From UBA6220 sp937870835 (GTDB lineage: Bacteria > Patescibacteriota > Minisyncoccia > Minisyncoccales > Minisyncoccaceae), in the NCBI GenBank assembly GCA_035421265.1, contig DAOLWP010000010.1:1-17105 (forward strand): a stretch of DNA of 17,105 nt, written 5' to 3'. Position numbers and translations under genes: made by a program. Positions 1 to 7,167 of this stretch are shown here, one piece after another (position 1 is the first letter of the stretch; the number at the start of each line of letters is the position of its first letter). The notes under the pieces were generated by a model, which did not search any database, was not told the DNA's origin, and worked only from the letters and a program-made list of their open reading frames with translations.

Positions 1-110
1 AGGGCATTGGGGGTCTGACCCCTAAACATCACCCAGACATAAAGAGGTATAAAGATCCAAACATTATTTTTGTCTTTTTCAAAATGTTTAGGGGTCTGAC
101 CCCCAAACAT
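1..110. repeat. REPIN-like palindromic repeat doublet, copy A
   Basis: Two copies of a GC-rich palindromic unit face each other: GGGGGTCTGACCCCTAAACA at 9-28 and ATGTTTAGGGGTCTGACCCC at 84-103. They are separated by about 55 AT-rich bases. The right unit with its flank (84-110) is itself a 27-nt quasi-palindrome. The whole stretch recurs at 14785-14894 with 7 substitutions, all transitions, and 2 one-base indels by hand alignment. Two inverted REP-type units around a short spacer is the layout of REPINs, which are known to be moved by RAYT-type tyrosine transposases. No transposase is visible in the window. The element ends just before the tyrS promoter. Confidence 0.75.
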
Positions 111-135
111 TGGATTTTAGATTTGATATACAACC

Positions 136-164
136 TTGACCTCTCCAATATAGAAAGGTATTAT
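136..164 (+). promoter_or_regulatory. tyrS promoter
   Basis: TTGACC at 136-141 and TATTAT at 159-164 are separated by exactly 17 bases. The predicted start near 171 gives a leader of about 31 nt, and AAGG at 190-193 is a plausible short Shine-Dalgarno 8 bases before the ATG. This is one of the few genes in the window with a conventional leader and ribosome binding site. Confidence 0.55.
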
Positions 165-201
165 AAAAACAATCAATCTAAATAATATTAAGGTTATCAA
201 T

Positions 202-1410
202 ATGAAAATTGATACCAATCCTGAAAAAATAAAAGAAATATTAGAGAGAGGAACAGAGGATATTATTGATAAAAAACACCTTGAAAAGGCGTTGCTTTCA
301 GGTAAAAAACTTAATATTAAATTTGGAATTGACCCGACTGGTCCTAAAATTCATTTAGGCCGAGCAACCGCGCTTTTAAAATTGAAAGATTTTCAAGAGC
401 TGGGTCATAAAATTATTTTAATTATTGGTAATTTTACAGCTCAAATCGGAGATGCTTCTGATAAGGATTCTTTGCGCCGGCCCTTGACTGAAGACGAAAT
501 CAAAAAAAACTTAGAAACTTATTTAATCCAAATTGGTAAAATTTTAGACATAAATAAGGTCCAAGTTTGTTATAATGAACAATGGCTTTCAGTTCTGAAA
601 TTACGCACACTCTTGTCTTTATCAATGAACTTTACTGCTCAGCAAATGATTCAACGCCGCAATTTTAAGGAAAGATGGGAGGCGGGCAAACCCATTGGGT
701 TGCATGAAATGTTTTATCCTATTTTGCAAGGGTATGACTCGGTTGCTGTTAATGCCGATATTGAAATTGGAGGATTTGACCAGCTTTTTAATTTAAAAAT
801 TGGACGAGAAGTGCAAAAATTTTTTGGAATGGAACCTCAAGATATTATGACTTTAAAAATGATTTATGGATTAGATGGACGAAAAATGTCTACGAGTTGG
901 GGAAATGTTATTAATATCTCAGATGAACCAAATTTAATGTTTGACAAAATTATGTCCTTAAAAGACAACTTAATTATAAATTATTTTGAATGTTGTACTA
1001 GAGTGCCAATAGAGCAAGTTAAGAAATATGAAAAAGCGCTTAATGATAAAAAAGTTAACCCCAAAGAAATAAAGAAAATTTTAGCAAGAGCAATTGTAAG
1101 CCAATTTTATTCCGAAGAAATTGCTTTAAAAGCTGAAGCAGAATTTGAAAAAGTGGCTGAAAAAAAAGAGCTGCCATCTGAAATTCAAAAAATAATTATT
1201 AATGAAACAAAACTTAATATCTTAGATTTATTAATAAAATTACAATTAGTTAAATCTAAAAGCGAAGCCAGAAGGTTGGTAGAGCAGGGGGGCGTTAAGT
1301 TTATTTTTGGAAACCGAGCAGAAATAAAAACAGACTGGCAAGAAATAGTTAAAATTAAAAAAGGCATTGTTGTGCAGGCAGGCAAGAAAAATTTTAGAGA
1401 GATATCTTAA
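202..1410 (+). CDS. tyrS: Tyrosyl-tRNA synthetase
   Basis: Charges tRNA-Tyr with tyrosine in the cytosol (class Ic synthetase). The 402-residue protein has the nucleotide-binding opening FGIDPTGPKIHLGR (residues 41-54), with HLGR standing for the HIGH motif, and KMSTS at 228-232 for KMSKS. A C-terminal S4-like RNA-binding domain covers about 337-395 (LNILDLLIKLQLVKSKSEARRLV region). DPTGPxxHLG together with KMS-S is typical of the TyrZ-type branch rather than the E. coli TyrS branch (established family knowledge). Length is normal. The ATG at 202 follows AAGG with 8-base spacing and a good promoter. The kelch gene begins 8 bases after the stop, so the two are probably co-transcribed. The identification is secure. 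Confidence 0.95.
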   Translation: MKIDTNPEKIKEILERGTEDIIDKKHLEKALLSGKKLNIKFGIDPTGPKIHLGRATALLKLKDFQELGHKIILIIGNFTAQIGDASDKDSLRRPLTEDEIKKNLETYLIQIGKILDINKVQVCYNEQWLSVLKLRTLLSLSMNFTAQQMIQRRNFKERWEAGKPIGLHEMFYPILQGYDSVAVNADIEIGGFDQLFNLKIGREVQKFFGMEPQDIMTLKMIYGLDGRKMSTSWGNVINISDEPNLMFDKIMSLKDNLIINYFECCTRVPIEQVKKYEKALNDKKVNPKEIKKILARAIVSQFYSEEIALKAEAEFEKVAEKKELPSEIQKIIINETKLNILDLLIKLQLVKSKSEARRLVEQGGVKFIFGNRAEIKTDWQEIVKIKKGIVVQAGKKNFREIS

Positions 1411-1418
1411 AATAAAAA

Positions 1419-2540
1419 ATGAAGCAAAAATTCAAGATAATATTTTTTATAATTATTTTAATGTTAATTGGATTAACATTATTTTTATTTATTCCCCAAA
1501 AACAAAAAATTACGCCTCCGCCTTTAACTTTTGAAACAATCGAACAGCCGGGCTTTCAATTAGCAGCAGCCAACCCAGCTTTTAGTCCCAGGGATTCTCA
1601 AAGCGTTTTTGTTTTTCAAGATAAATTATGGCTTATTGGCGGGTTAAACGCCAATAACGCAATTTATAAAAAACAACCTTTGGATAAAATAGCTGATTGG
1701 TGCCGTTATGTTTTTCAGGGCAAAAAAATTAGCAATATAGATTTTTATGTAAATTACAACCAAGCTGATTATTTCAATGATATCTGGTCAAGCTCAGACG
1801 GGATTAATTGGACCAGAGAAGGAGAAGCGCCTTGGGAACCAAGCCGTTCAGTTTCTATTATTAAATTTAATAATAAATTATTGGCCTTAAATGGATTTAG
1901 TCCAAAAGAAGGAGCTAAAAACTCTATTTGGTCTTCTTTAGATGGAATTCATTGGGAAAAACAAAAAAATGGATTATGGGAACCGCGAGAAGGTCAGCAA
2001 GTTTTAGTTTTTAATGATAAGCTTTGGGTTTTTGGCGGAGTTAATTATAAAAAAAATAAAACCTTCAATGATATCTGGTCAAGCTCAGACGGGATTAATT
2101 GGACCAGAGAAGGAGAAGCTTTGTGGTCACCCCGATGGGACCACAGCATGGCAGTTTTTAATGGAAAAATATTTTTAACAGGCGGAATGGATTTGAAAGA
2201 CAATGTTTTTAATGACGAATGGGTTTCTTCAGATGGTCTTCATTGGGAATTAATTACTTCAAATGCTGTTTGGCTGCCCCGGCAAGGGCATAGTCTTTTA
2301 ACTGCTTCGGATAAACTTTGGTTAATTGGCCGTCTTCCTGATCCTCAAAACACAAACGACCAAAACGATGTTTGGACTTCAACTGATGGAAAAAATTGGG
2401 AAAAATTCAATGAAGCTGTCCCTTGGGAGGGAAGAGAGGATTTTGGCTCAGCAGTTTTTCAAAACAAAATTTGGATTTTAGCAGGAATGGATTCTCATTA
2501 TCGCTGGCGCAATGATATTTGGTCTTTAGATTTACGTTAA
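1419..2540 (+). CDS. Membrane-anchored kelch-like beta-propeller protein
   Basis: A 373-residue protein of unknown specific role. Residues 7-26 form one long hydrophobic segment after a basic start (KQKFK), consistent with an uncleaved signal anchor that places the rest outside the cell. From about residue 50 there are six repeats with a core like WxPR-x-H-S-x-x-VFNxKLWxxGG followed by NDIWSSxDGxxWE. The last ends in NDIWSLDLR, so a six-blade galactose-oxidase/kelch-type propeller is inferred. Such propellers bind ligands or surfaces; no catalytic residues can be assigned. It starts 8 bases after tyrS without a Shine-Dalgarno site. Its stop codon overlaps the convergent ruvC stop. Two blades share an identical 56-bp DNA stretch (see repeats). 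Confidence 0.8.
   Translation: MKQKFKIIFFIIILMLIGLTLFLFIPQKQKITPPPLTFETIEQPGFQLAAANPAFSPRDSQSVFVFQDKLWLIGGLNANNAIYKKQPLDKIADWCRYVFQGKKISNIDFYVNYNQADYFNDIWSSSDGINWTREGEAPWEPSRSVSIIKFNNKLLALNGFSPKEGAKNSIWSSLDGIHWEKQKNGLWEPREGQQVLVFNDKLWVFGGVNYKKNKTFNDIWSSSDGINWTREGEALWSPRWDHSMAVFNGKIFLTGGMDLKDNVFNDEWVSSDGLHWELITSNAVWLPRQGHSLLTASDKLWLIGRLPDPQNTNDQNDVWTSTDGKNWEKFNEAVPWEGREDFGSAVFQNKIWILAGMDSHYRWRNDIWSLDLR
1773..1828 (+). repeat. 56-bp identical in-frame repeat in the kelch gene, copy 1
   Basis: Bases 1773-1828 are identical to 2064-2119. The copies lie 291 bp (97 codons) apart and in the same frame, encoding NDIWSSSDGINWTREGEA. The other blades carry clearly diverged versions such as NSIWSSLDGIHWEKQ and NDEWVSSDGLHWELI. 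Confidence 0.9.
2064..2119 (+). repeat. 56-bp identical in-frame repeat in the kelch gene, copy 2
   Basis: Exact partner of 1773-1828. The lack of even synonymous differences points to recent duplication of one blade or to gene conversion between blades. Confidence 0.9.
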
Positions 2541-3034
2541 AAAAATTTATTTTTGAAATTTTGAGCAGCGGCGCAGCAAATAGCCAAAGCCAAAGCATCG
2601 GCTGCGTCATCTGGCTTAGGGAGCTTCTCTAAGCTTAATAAATTTTTTATCATTTTTTGAACTTGTTGTTTAGAAGCGCGGCCATAACCAGTTACCGCAA
2701 TTTTAGCCTGCAAGGGCGTAAATTCAAAAATAGGCAAATTTTTTTGAGCAGCGAGCAAAAGCGCAATTCCCTTGGCTTGACTTACTGCCATCACTGTTTT
2801 GGCGTTCTTAAAAAAATAAAGGCTTTCTACAGCCAAAATTGTTGGTTTATATTTTTTAATAATTTTAGTTAAATCATTATAAAGCATTTCCAGCCTATTT
2901 TCTAAAGGGACGTTGGCCGGAGTAGCAATAATGCCATAATAAAGACAATCTAATTGTTGGCGATTAGATTTTTTATATTCAATTAACCCAATTCCAGTTG
3001 TGGCTGTGCCGGGGTCAATGCCTAAAATTATCAT
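2537..3034 (-). CDS. ruvC: Holliday junction resolvase RuvC
   Basis: Endonuclease that cuts Holliday junctions moved by RuvAB, acting as a dimer with Mg2+. The 165-residue protein shows the full acidic catalytic set of the RNase H-fold family: D7 in GIDPGTATTG, E70 in AVESLYFF, and D143 and D146 in KPDDAADALA. Length is normal for the family. It lies 21 bases downstream of yebC on the same strand, a common bacterial pairing, and is probably in the same transcript. Its TAA (complement of 2537-2539) overlaps the TAA of the convergent kelch gene, leaving no room for a terminator between them. The identification is secure. Confidence 0.95.
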   Translation of the reverse strand: MIILGIDPGTATTGIGLIEYKKSNRQQLDCLYYGIIATPANVPLENRLEMLYNDLTKIIKKYKPTILAVESLYFFKNAKTVMAVSQAKGIALLLAAQKNLPIFEFTPLQAKIAVTGYGRASKQQVQKMIKNLLSLEKLPKPDDAADALALAICCAAAQNFKNKFF

Positions 3035-3055
3035 AAAAATGAGAAACAGACGACT

Positions 3056-3775
3056 TTAAATATTCCAATAAATATTTTGGATATCGTCATTATCATCTAA
3101 AGCTTCGTAAAGTTTTTGATTTTTTTCGCGGGTATCTTCATCAACATTAATTGTTTCTTTTGCTACCCATTCTAAATTAGCAGATTCTATTTTTAAGTGA
3201 TTTTCCTCAATAAATTTTTTTACTTTTTCCAATTCTTCAGGTTTAGTATAAATAACCAATCCCTCTTCTTCCCAGAAAAAGTTTTCTGCACCAGCTTCAA
3301 TAATTAATAATTCCATATCATCTTTGCTTCGCTTAATATCGTTTTGGGCAATAGTGATAACTCCTCTTTTTTCAAACATCCATTTTATACCGCCTCCTTC
3401 CACCATTTTGCCATTATATTTATTTAAGATTGTTTTTATTTCCCCCAAACTTCTATTTTTATTGTCAGTAATTCCTTCAATAATTATTGCCACCCCATTA
3501 GGCCCGTATGCTTCTAATATAAATTCTTCTAAATTAAAACCTTCTAACTCTCCTGCGCCTTTTTTAATTGCTTTTTCAATGCTGTCGGCCGGCATATTAG
3601 AGTTGCGCGCTTTTTCAACCACGGAACGCAATTTAGGATTAAAAGCAATATCAGAACCGCCTTCGCGGGCTGCGATAGATATTTCTTTGCTTAATTTAGA
3701 AAAAATTTTACTTCGTTTAGCGTCTTCGGCGCCTTTCTTAAATTTAATTGTGCTCCAATGAGAATGTCCGCTCAT
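3056..3775 (-). CDS. yebC: YebC/PmpR family protein
   Basis: A 239-residue member of the YebC/TACO1 family, recognised from the start MSGHSHWSTIKFKKGAEDAKRSKIFSKL-like block (residues 1-28), the N-MPADSIEKAIKKGAGE region, and YGPNGVAIIIE-TDNKNRS. Family members act on translation of difficult stretches (TACO1 and recent YebC work), and older literature describes them as DNA-binding regulators. Nothing in the sequence decides between these. Length matches the family. The ATG lies 29 bases downstream of a -10-like TATTGT. It is first in a yebC-ruvC operon. Confidence 0.93.
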   Translation of the reverse strand: MSGHSHWSTIKFKKGAEDAKRSKIFSKLSKEISIAAREGGSDIAFNPKLRSVVEKARNSNMPADSIEKAIKKGAGELEGFNLEEFILEAYGPNGVAIIIEGITDNKNRSLGEIKTILNKYNGKMVEGGGIKWMFEKRGVITIAQNDIKRSKDDMELLIIEAGAENFFWEEEGLVIYTKPEELEKVKKFIEENHLKIESANLEWVAKETINVDEDTREKNQKLYEALDDNDDIQNIYWNI

Positions 3776-3804
3776 AGTTTTATTTTTAATTTTTTATTAA
3801 GCTT

Positions 3805-3833
3805 ACAATATACTAAAAGTATTAAAAGTTCAA
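3805..3833 (-). promoter_or_regulatory. Candidate yebC-ruvC promoter
   Basis: Read on the minus strand, TTGAAC (3828-3833) and TATTGT (3805-3810) are separated by 17 bases. Predicted transcription starts near 3798, about 22 bases before the yebC ATG. No Shine-Dalgarno site is seen in that leader. Confidence 0.4.
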
Positions 3834-3873
3834 GCAATTAATCATCTGGTTTTCGGCGAACAGTTTTTCCTTA

Positions 3874-4614
3874 TTAAGTTTGTTTTATAGATTTTTTTAA
3901 TAATACAATTAAAAGACCAGACAATAACGCAATAACTAAGCCAGTTAATAATGATTTAGTTGAAAAAGAAAAATTTTTTGATGACCCGGATTGACTATTT
4001 GAATTTAAACCCAAGCTTTCTGTATTTTTTCCATTCGCTGTTGCGATATTTTCCGCTACATTAACATTGCTATTATCATTATTTTTTTCAGATTGGTTGA
4101 TGGGGTGCTTATCTGAGTTTTTATATTTTGGAGTTCCATTTTCAAAAGCGCTGGTTTGCCAATTTTCTTTTAGCGCGCTTGATGATTGAGAATTGATGCG
4201 TTCCATTGTTTGTTTGGTTTTATTGTCGCCAGCCGGCCAGCCTTTTGTCCAATCCATTTGGTCAATTATATTTTTTTGAGCATCCAATAAAATTAATTGA
4301 TTGCCGGTATTGCGCAAGGCCTTATTAAAATATAAATCTGCGGGTTTAGTTTTATCCCGGGAAATTAAATAGAAACCGCGAGCAGGAATAGTCCCTTTTA
4401 GTTCTACTGCCGTATCGTCAATTTTTAAGACCCACCCCGAAAGAGAAATGTCAAAAGGTTGATTATTATACAATTCAATCCATTCATTAGATGTTTTGGT
4501 TTTGTCTCCCATCCAGCAAATTTCATTAAAAACAATAAGTGGGCCTTCCGCATAAGTTAAAATAGGGGTAAACAAAAATAAAATTAAAATAAAGATTTTG
4601 GACGATTGGGACAT
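3874..4614 (-). CDS. Secreted lamin-tail-domain (LTD) surface protein
   Basis: A 246-residue protein. Residues 1-22 look like a signal peptide (hydrophobic IFILILFLFTPILTY, possible cleavage after TYA). Residues 23 to about 140 match an LTD fold, with FNEICWMG, NEWIELYN, ISLSGWVLK, FYLISRD, LRNTGNQLILLD and IDQMDW in order. A Ser/Asn/Lys-rich linker follows (about 145-215), then a C-terminal transmembrane segment (about 221-240) and a basic tail. It is therefore predicted to be displayed outside the membrane. LTDs are small immunoglobulin-like modules often found on secreted bacterial proteins; the ligand is unknown. The start lies inside the end of ruvB (31-base overlap), suggesting translational coupling. 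Confidence 0.8.
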   Translation of the reverse strand: MSQSSKIFILILFLFTPILTYAEGPLIVFNEICWMGDKTKTSNEWIELYNNQPFDISLSGWVLKIDDTAVELKGTIPARGFYLISRDKTKPADLYFNKALRNTGNQLILLDAQKNIIDQMDWTKGWPAGDNKTKQTMERINSQSSSALKENWQTSAFENGTPKYKNSDKHPINQSEKNNDNSNVNVAENIATANGKNTESLGLNSNSQSGSSKNFSFSTKSLLTGLVIALLSGLLIVLLKKSIKQT

Positions 4615-5600
4615 TTAATATTTAAGTGTTTATAAGCCAATGGTGTAGCGACTCGACCTTGGGGAGTTCTTTTTATGAGCCCCAATTGAGTTAAATAAGG
4701 TTCGTAAATTTCTAAAATTGTATTTTTTTCTTCCGAAGAAGCAGCGGCAAGAGCTTGCAACCCCACTGGGCCGCCATTAAATCGGGTAATAATTATTTCT
4801 AATATCTTTTTGTCGCTTGGCTCTAATCCTAAATTGTCAATTTCTAAAAAATTTAAAGCTTTTTCTGCTACTTCTTTAGTAATTATTGCTGATTTTTCAA
4901 TTTGTGCAAAATCCCGTACCCTTTTTAAGAGCTTATTAGCAGTTCGGGGAGTAAATCGGGACCGTTCTGCAATTATTTTAATGGCTGCTGGCTCAATTGG
5001 CGCGTTTAATATTTGCGCCGACCTTTCTATAATTTTTTCAATTTCTTCAAGTTCATAAAAATTTAATTGTAGAATAGCGCCAAAGCGGCTGCGCAGAGGC
5101 GCGGAAATTAAATCTAATCGAGTTGTGGCGCCAATTAAAGTAAAAGGAGGAATAGTGATATTAATAGTTTTAGCCATTGGACCCCTTCCCAGCATTAAAG
5201 AAAGCTGAAAGTCCTCCATAGCTGAATATAAATATTCTTCTACAAATCTATTTAAGCGATGGCATTCATCAATAAAAAGAAAATCTCCCGGATTAAGATT
5301 AGTTAAAAGAGCGACCAAATCTCCGGATTTTTCAATGATTGGTCCCGAGGTGACTTTAAGATTCGCGCCAAATTCTTGGGCGACAATGTGAGCCAAAGTA
5401 GTTTTGCCTAAACCAGCTGGACCGTAAAACAACAAATGGTCAGGCGATTCACTTCTTTGTTTAGCGGCTTCAATTATAACTTTAAGATTGTTTTTTATCC
5501 TTTCTTGGCCAACATAACTATCCCATTTTTTAGGTCTTAATGTTAAATCTAAGGCATCTTCTTGGCTATTGGAATTGGGGATATTGCTCTTGACAAACAT
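4584..5600 (-). CDS. ruvB: Holliday junction branch migration ATPase RuvB
   Basis: Hexameric AAA+ motor that drives branch migration together with RuvA. The 338-residue sequence has Walker A GPAGLGKTT (60-68), Walker B FLFIDECH (107-114), the GATTR sensor block (157-161), an arginine-finger region APLRSRFG (167-174), and a C-terminal winged helix ending in the usual RTPQGRVATPLAYKHL. Length is normal. The ATG at 5600 precedes LRPKKWDSYVGQE at the usual distance. It is followed by the LTD gene with a 31-base overlap. Upstream lies the putative plus-strand RNA, whose -35 box overlaps the first ruvB codons, so ruvB and that RNA would be divergent. No strong minus-strand promoter for ruvB is visible. 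Confidence 0.96.
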   Translation of the reverse strand: MFVKSNIPNSNSQEDALDLTLRPKKWDSYVGQERIKNNLKVIIEAAKQRSESPDHLLFYGPAGLGKTTLAHIVAQEFGANLKVTSGPIIEKSGDLVALLTNLNPGDFLFIDECHRLNRFVEEYLYSAMEDFQLSLMLGRGPMAKTINITIPPFTLIGATTRLDLISAPLRSRFGAILQLNFYELEEIEKIIERSAQILNAPIEPAAIKIIAERSRFTPRTANKLLKRVRDFAQIEKSAIITKEVAEKALNFLEIDNLGLEPSDKKILEIIITRFNGGPVGLQALAAASSEEKNTILEIYEPYLTQLGLIKRTPQGRVATPLAYKHLNIKCPNRPKSLF

Positions 5601-5618
5601 TTTGAAGTGTGTTATTTT
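5590..5618 (+). promoter_or_regulatory. Plus-strand promoter for the putative structured RNA
   Basis: A perfect -35 hexamer TTGACA at 5590-5595 is followed after exactly 17 bases by TATTTT (5613-5618). The predicted +1 is near 5625, which is precisely the first base of the long inverted repeat. It runs opposite to ruvB and overlaps its first codons. Confidence 0.5.
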
Positions 5619-5624
5619 TAGAAT

Positions 5625-5849
5625 ACAATAATTATTGAACTGGGGGGAGGGATTTATTTTAGAATATGGATAATTTGGCTTTCAGCGAGATTATTCCTCG
5701 GATAAATCCTAACGCTTTCAGCCCGAATGCTAAAGTTGACCCCCAGTTCAGTAATTATTGTTTGAATAATGTTTGACTAATCACCCGGTTTATTTTTCTT
5801 TTTTATATTTGACATATAAGAAAGTAAAAAAATAAGCCGGGTTTTTATT
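5625..5849 (+). ncRNA. Putative structured non-coding RNA, family unknown
   Basis: No open reading frame fits here, but a transcription unit can be drawn by hand. A promoter at 5590-5618 points to a start at 5625, and a U-tract terminator ends it near 5846. Helix P1 pairs 5625-5646 with 5740-5761 (22 bp, one G-U). Inside it, P2 pairs 5649-5657 with 5702-5710 and continues with a 7-bp helix 5668-5674/5690-5697 (one bulge). P3 pairs 5714-5722 with 5729-5736 (one bulged base). GCTTTCAGC occurs in both inner arms (5678-5686 and 5714-5722). A linker, 5762-5782, leads to the terminator hairpin. The result is a three-way-junction-like RNA of about 220 nt. I do not recognise SRP, tmRNA, RNase P or classic 6S features. 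The alternative is a MITE-like element with terminal inverted repeats. Confidence 0.45.
5783..5846 (+). terminator. Long hairpin with U-tract (plus-strand terminator)
   Basis: ACCCGGTTTATTTTT (5783-5797) pairs with AAAAATAAGCCGGGT (5828-5842). The helix continues inward with CTTTTTTATAT (5798-5808) against ATATAAGAAAG (5814-5824), leaving a 5-base loop and a 3-base bulge. TTTTT follows at 5842-5846. Both imperfect positions are G-U pairs when read on the plus strand and A-C mismatches on the minus strand. No U-tract follows on the minus strand, so it fits a plus-strand terminator although both flanking genes run minus. Confidence 0.6.
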
Positions 5850-5850
5850 G

Positions 5851-7158
5851 TTAACCAGTCACTTTAATTACTTCCTCTAAAGTAGTTATTCTTTGTAAAA
5901 TTTTAATTAGTCCATCTTGTTTCATAGTAACCAATCCTTTTTTAATAGCTAAGTCTTTTATAGCAAAAGAAGGAGGAGAAGTTAAAATAAATTCTTCCAT
6001 TTCGTCATCAATCAAAAAAGCCTCAAAAATTCCAATTCTGCCTTTGTAGCCAGTAAAATTGCAAAATTCACAACCCTTGGGGATGCCGATTTGAGTTTCA
6101 GGAGTAAGACCTGGCGCATCAATGTTTTTGGGTAAATTAGATAGTTCAGCTTGGATAAGATTATACATTTCTAAAGGAATTGTTTTTGTGGTCATACATT
6201 TTGGGCAAAGTTTTCTTACTAACCGTTGGGCAATTACCATATTAATAGCTGGCGCGATGTTGGCCGGCTGTTCTCCTAAGGCCTGTAAGCGGGGAATAGC
6301 GCCCGTAGAATCATTAGTGTGTAAAGTGGATAATACTAAATGTCCGGTTAGGGCGGCCTGCAAAGCAATTGAAGCGGTTTCCAAATCTCTAATTTCTCCA
6401 ACCAAAATAGCATCTGGGTCTTGCCTTACAATTGATCTTAATCCTGAAGCAAAATCATAACCTTTAGTTGGGTCAACTTGGGTTTGGGTAATGCCTTCTA
6501 AGCGATATTCAATCGGATCTTCAATAGTAATAATTTTTATTTCTGGATTGCGAATTTTTTTAAGAAAAGCATAAAGCGTGGTTGTTTTACCAGAACCAGT
6601 GGGCCCGGTTACTAAAATCATTCCATTAGGTTTTTGAGCTTGTTCATTAAAAATTTCATAAAGGTCTTTTCTTAATCCTAAATCCTCTAAACTAATTAGG
6701 CTTTTTGGATTTAAGATTCTCATTACTATGCTTTCTCCATATTCAGAAGGAAGAGTAGAAACCCTAATTTCAATTTCTTGCTCATCATTTTCATCGCTTG
6801 GCATAATCACTGTGAATCGGCCGTCTTGCGGTTTTTTTTCAACATTTAATTTTAATCCAGCCAAAAGCTTAATTCTTCCCAAAAAAGCCTTGTGCTGAGA
6901 TTTTCCAAAATTACAAACCTGTTGAAGCAGACCATCTACTCTTATTCTTAATAAACTGCCTATTTCTGTGGCTTCTAAATGTAAATCAGACGAACCTAAA
7001 AGAATAGAGCCAGCCATTACAGTTTTAGTAAGCAAAGTTGTATCGCCACCCATTGCGCTTTCAATCGCGACCTTAAAATTAGGGATATTTTTATAATCCC
7101 GGATACGATTCTTTAAAAATTCTTCTTCTATTTTTATTTTGTCAGTAATTTGTTCCAT
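5851..7158 (-). CDS. pilB: Type IV pilus assembly/type II secretion ATPase (PilB/GspE family)
   Basis: Cytoplasmic hexameric ATPase that powers pilin polymerisation (or type II secretion). The 435-residue sequence has SSDLHLE (56-62), Walker A GPTGSGKTT (185-193), the Asp box ITIEDPIEY (210-218), Walker B ILVGEIRDLETA (251-262), the His box HLVLSTLHTND (273-283), and a four-cysteine zinc site CPKC (318-321) and CEFC (363-366). The zinc site and linker favour PilB/GspE over the retraction ATPase PilT. It is shorter than typical PilB (usually over 550 residues) because the N-terminal MshEN/GspE-N domain is missing. It follows the degenerate DHH gene after 30 bases. Other pilus genes are not in the window. 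Confidence 0.88.
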   Translation of the reverse strand: MEQITDKIKIEEEFLKNRIRDYKNIPNFKVAIESAMGGDTTLLTKTVMAGSILLGSSDLHLEATEIGSLLRIRVDGLLQQVCNFGKSQHKAFLGRIKLLAGLKLNVEKKPQDGRFTVIMPSDENDEQEIEIRVSTLPSEYGESIVMRILNPKSLISLEDLGLRKDLYEIFNEQAQKPNGMILVTGPTGSGKTTTLYAFLKKIRNPEIKIITIEDPIEYRLEGITQTQVDPTKGYDFASGLRSIVRQDPDAILVGEIRDLETASIALQAALTGHLVLSTLHTNDSTGAIPRLQALGEQPANIAPAINMVIAQRLVRKLCPKCMTTKTIPLEMYNLIQAELSNLPKNIDAPGLTPETQIGIPKGCEFCNFTGYKGRIGIFEAFLIDDEMEEFILTSPPSFAIKDLAIKKGLVTMKQDGLIKILQRITTLEEVIKVTG

Positions 7159-7167
7159 CTTTATATT

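Noticed and set aside
3324..3761. 145-codon plus-strand frame
   Set aside because: Entirely antisense to yebC, with no family resemblance; a shadow of the real gene.
3841..3873. Terminator hairpin after the LTD gene
   Set aside because: The GGTTTTC...TTTTTCC stretch is not self-complementary on inspection.
5625..5761. Classic 6S RNA
   Set aside because: The closing helix and a 3'-side hairpin are suggestive, but the 5' side of the junction is only about two bases and there is no large open bubble. Left as family unknown.
5625..5761. MITE with terminal inverted repeats
   Set aside because: Not excluded, but no clean target-site duplication is visible, there is a single copy in the window, and promoter and terminator match its ends better than an insertion would.
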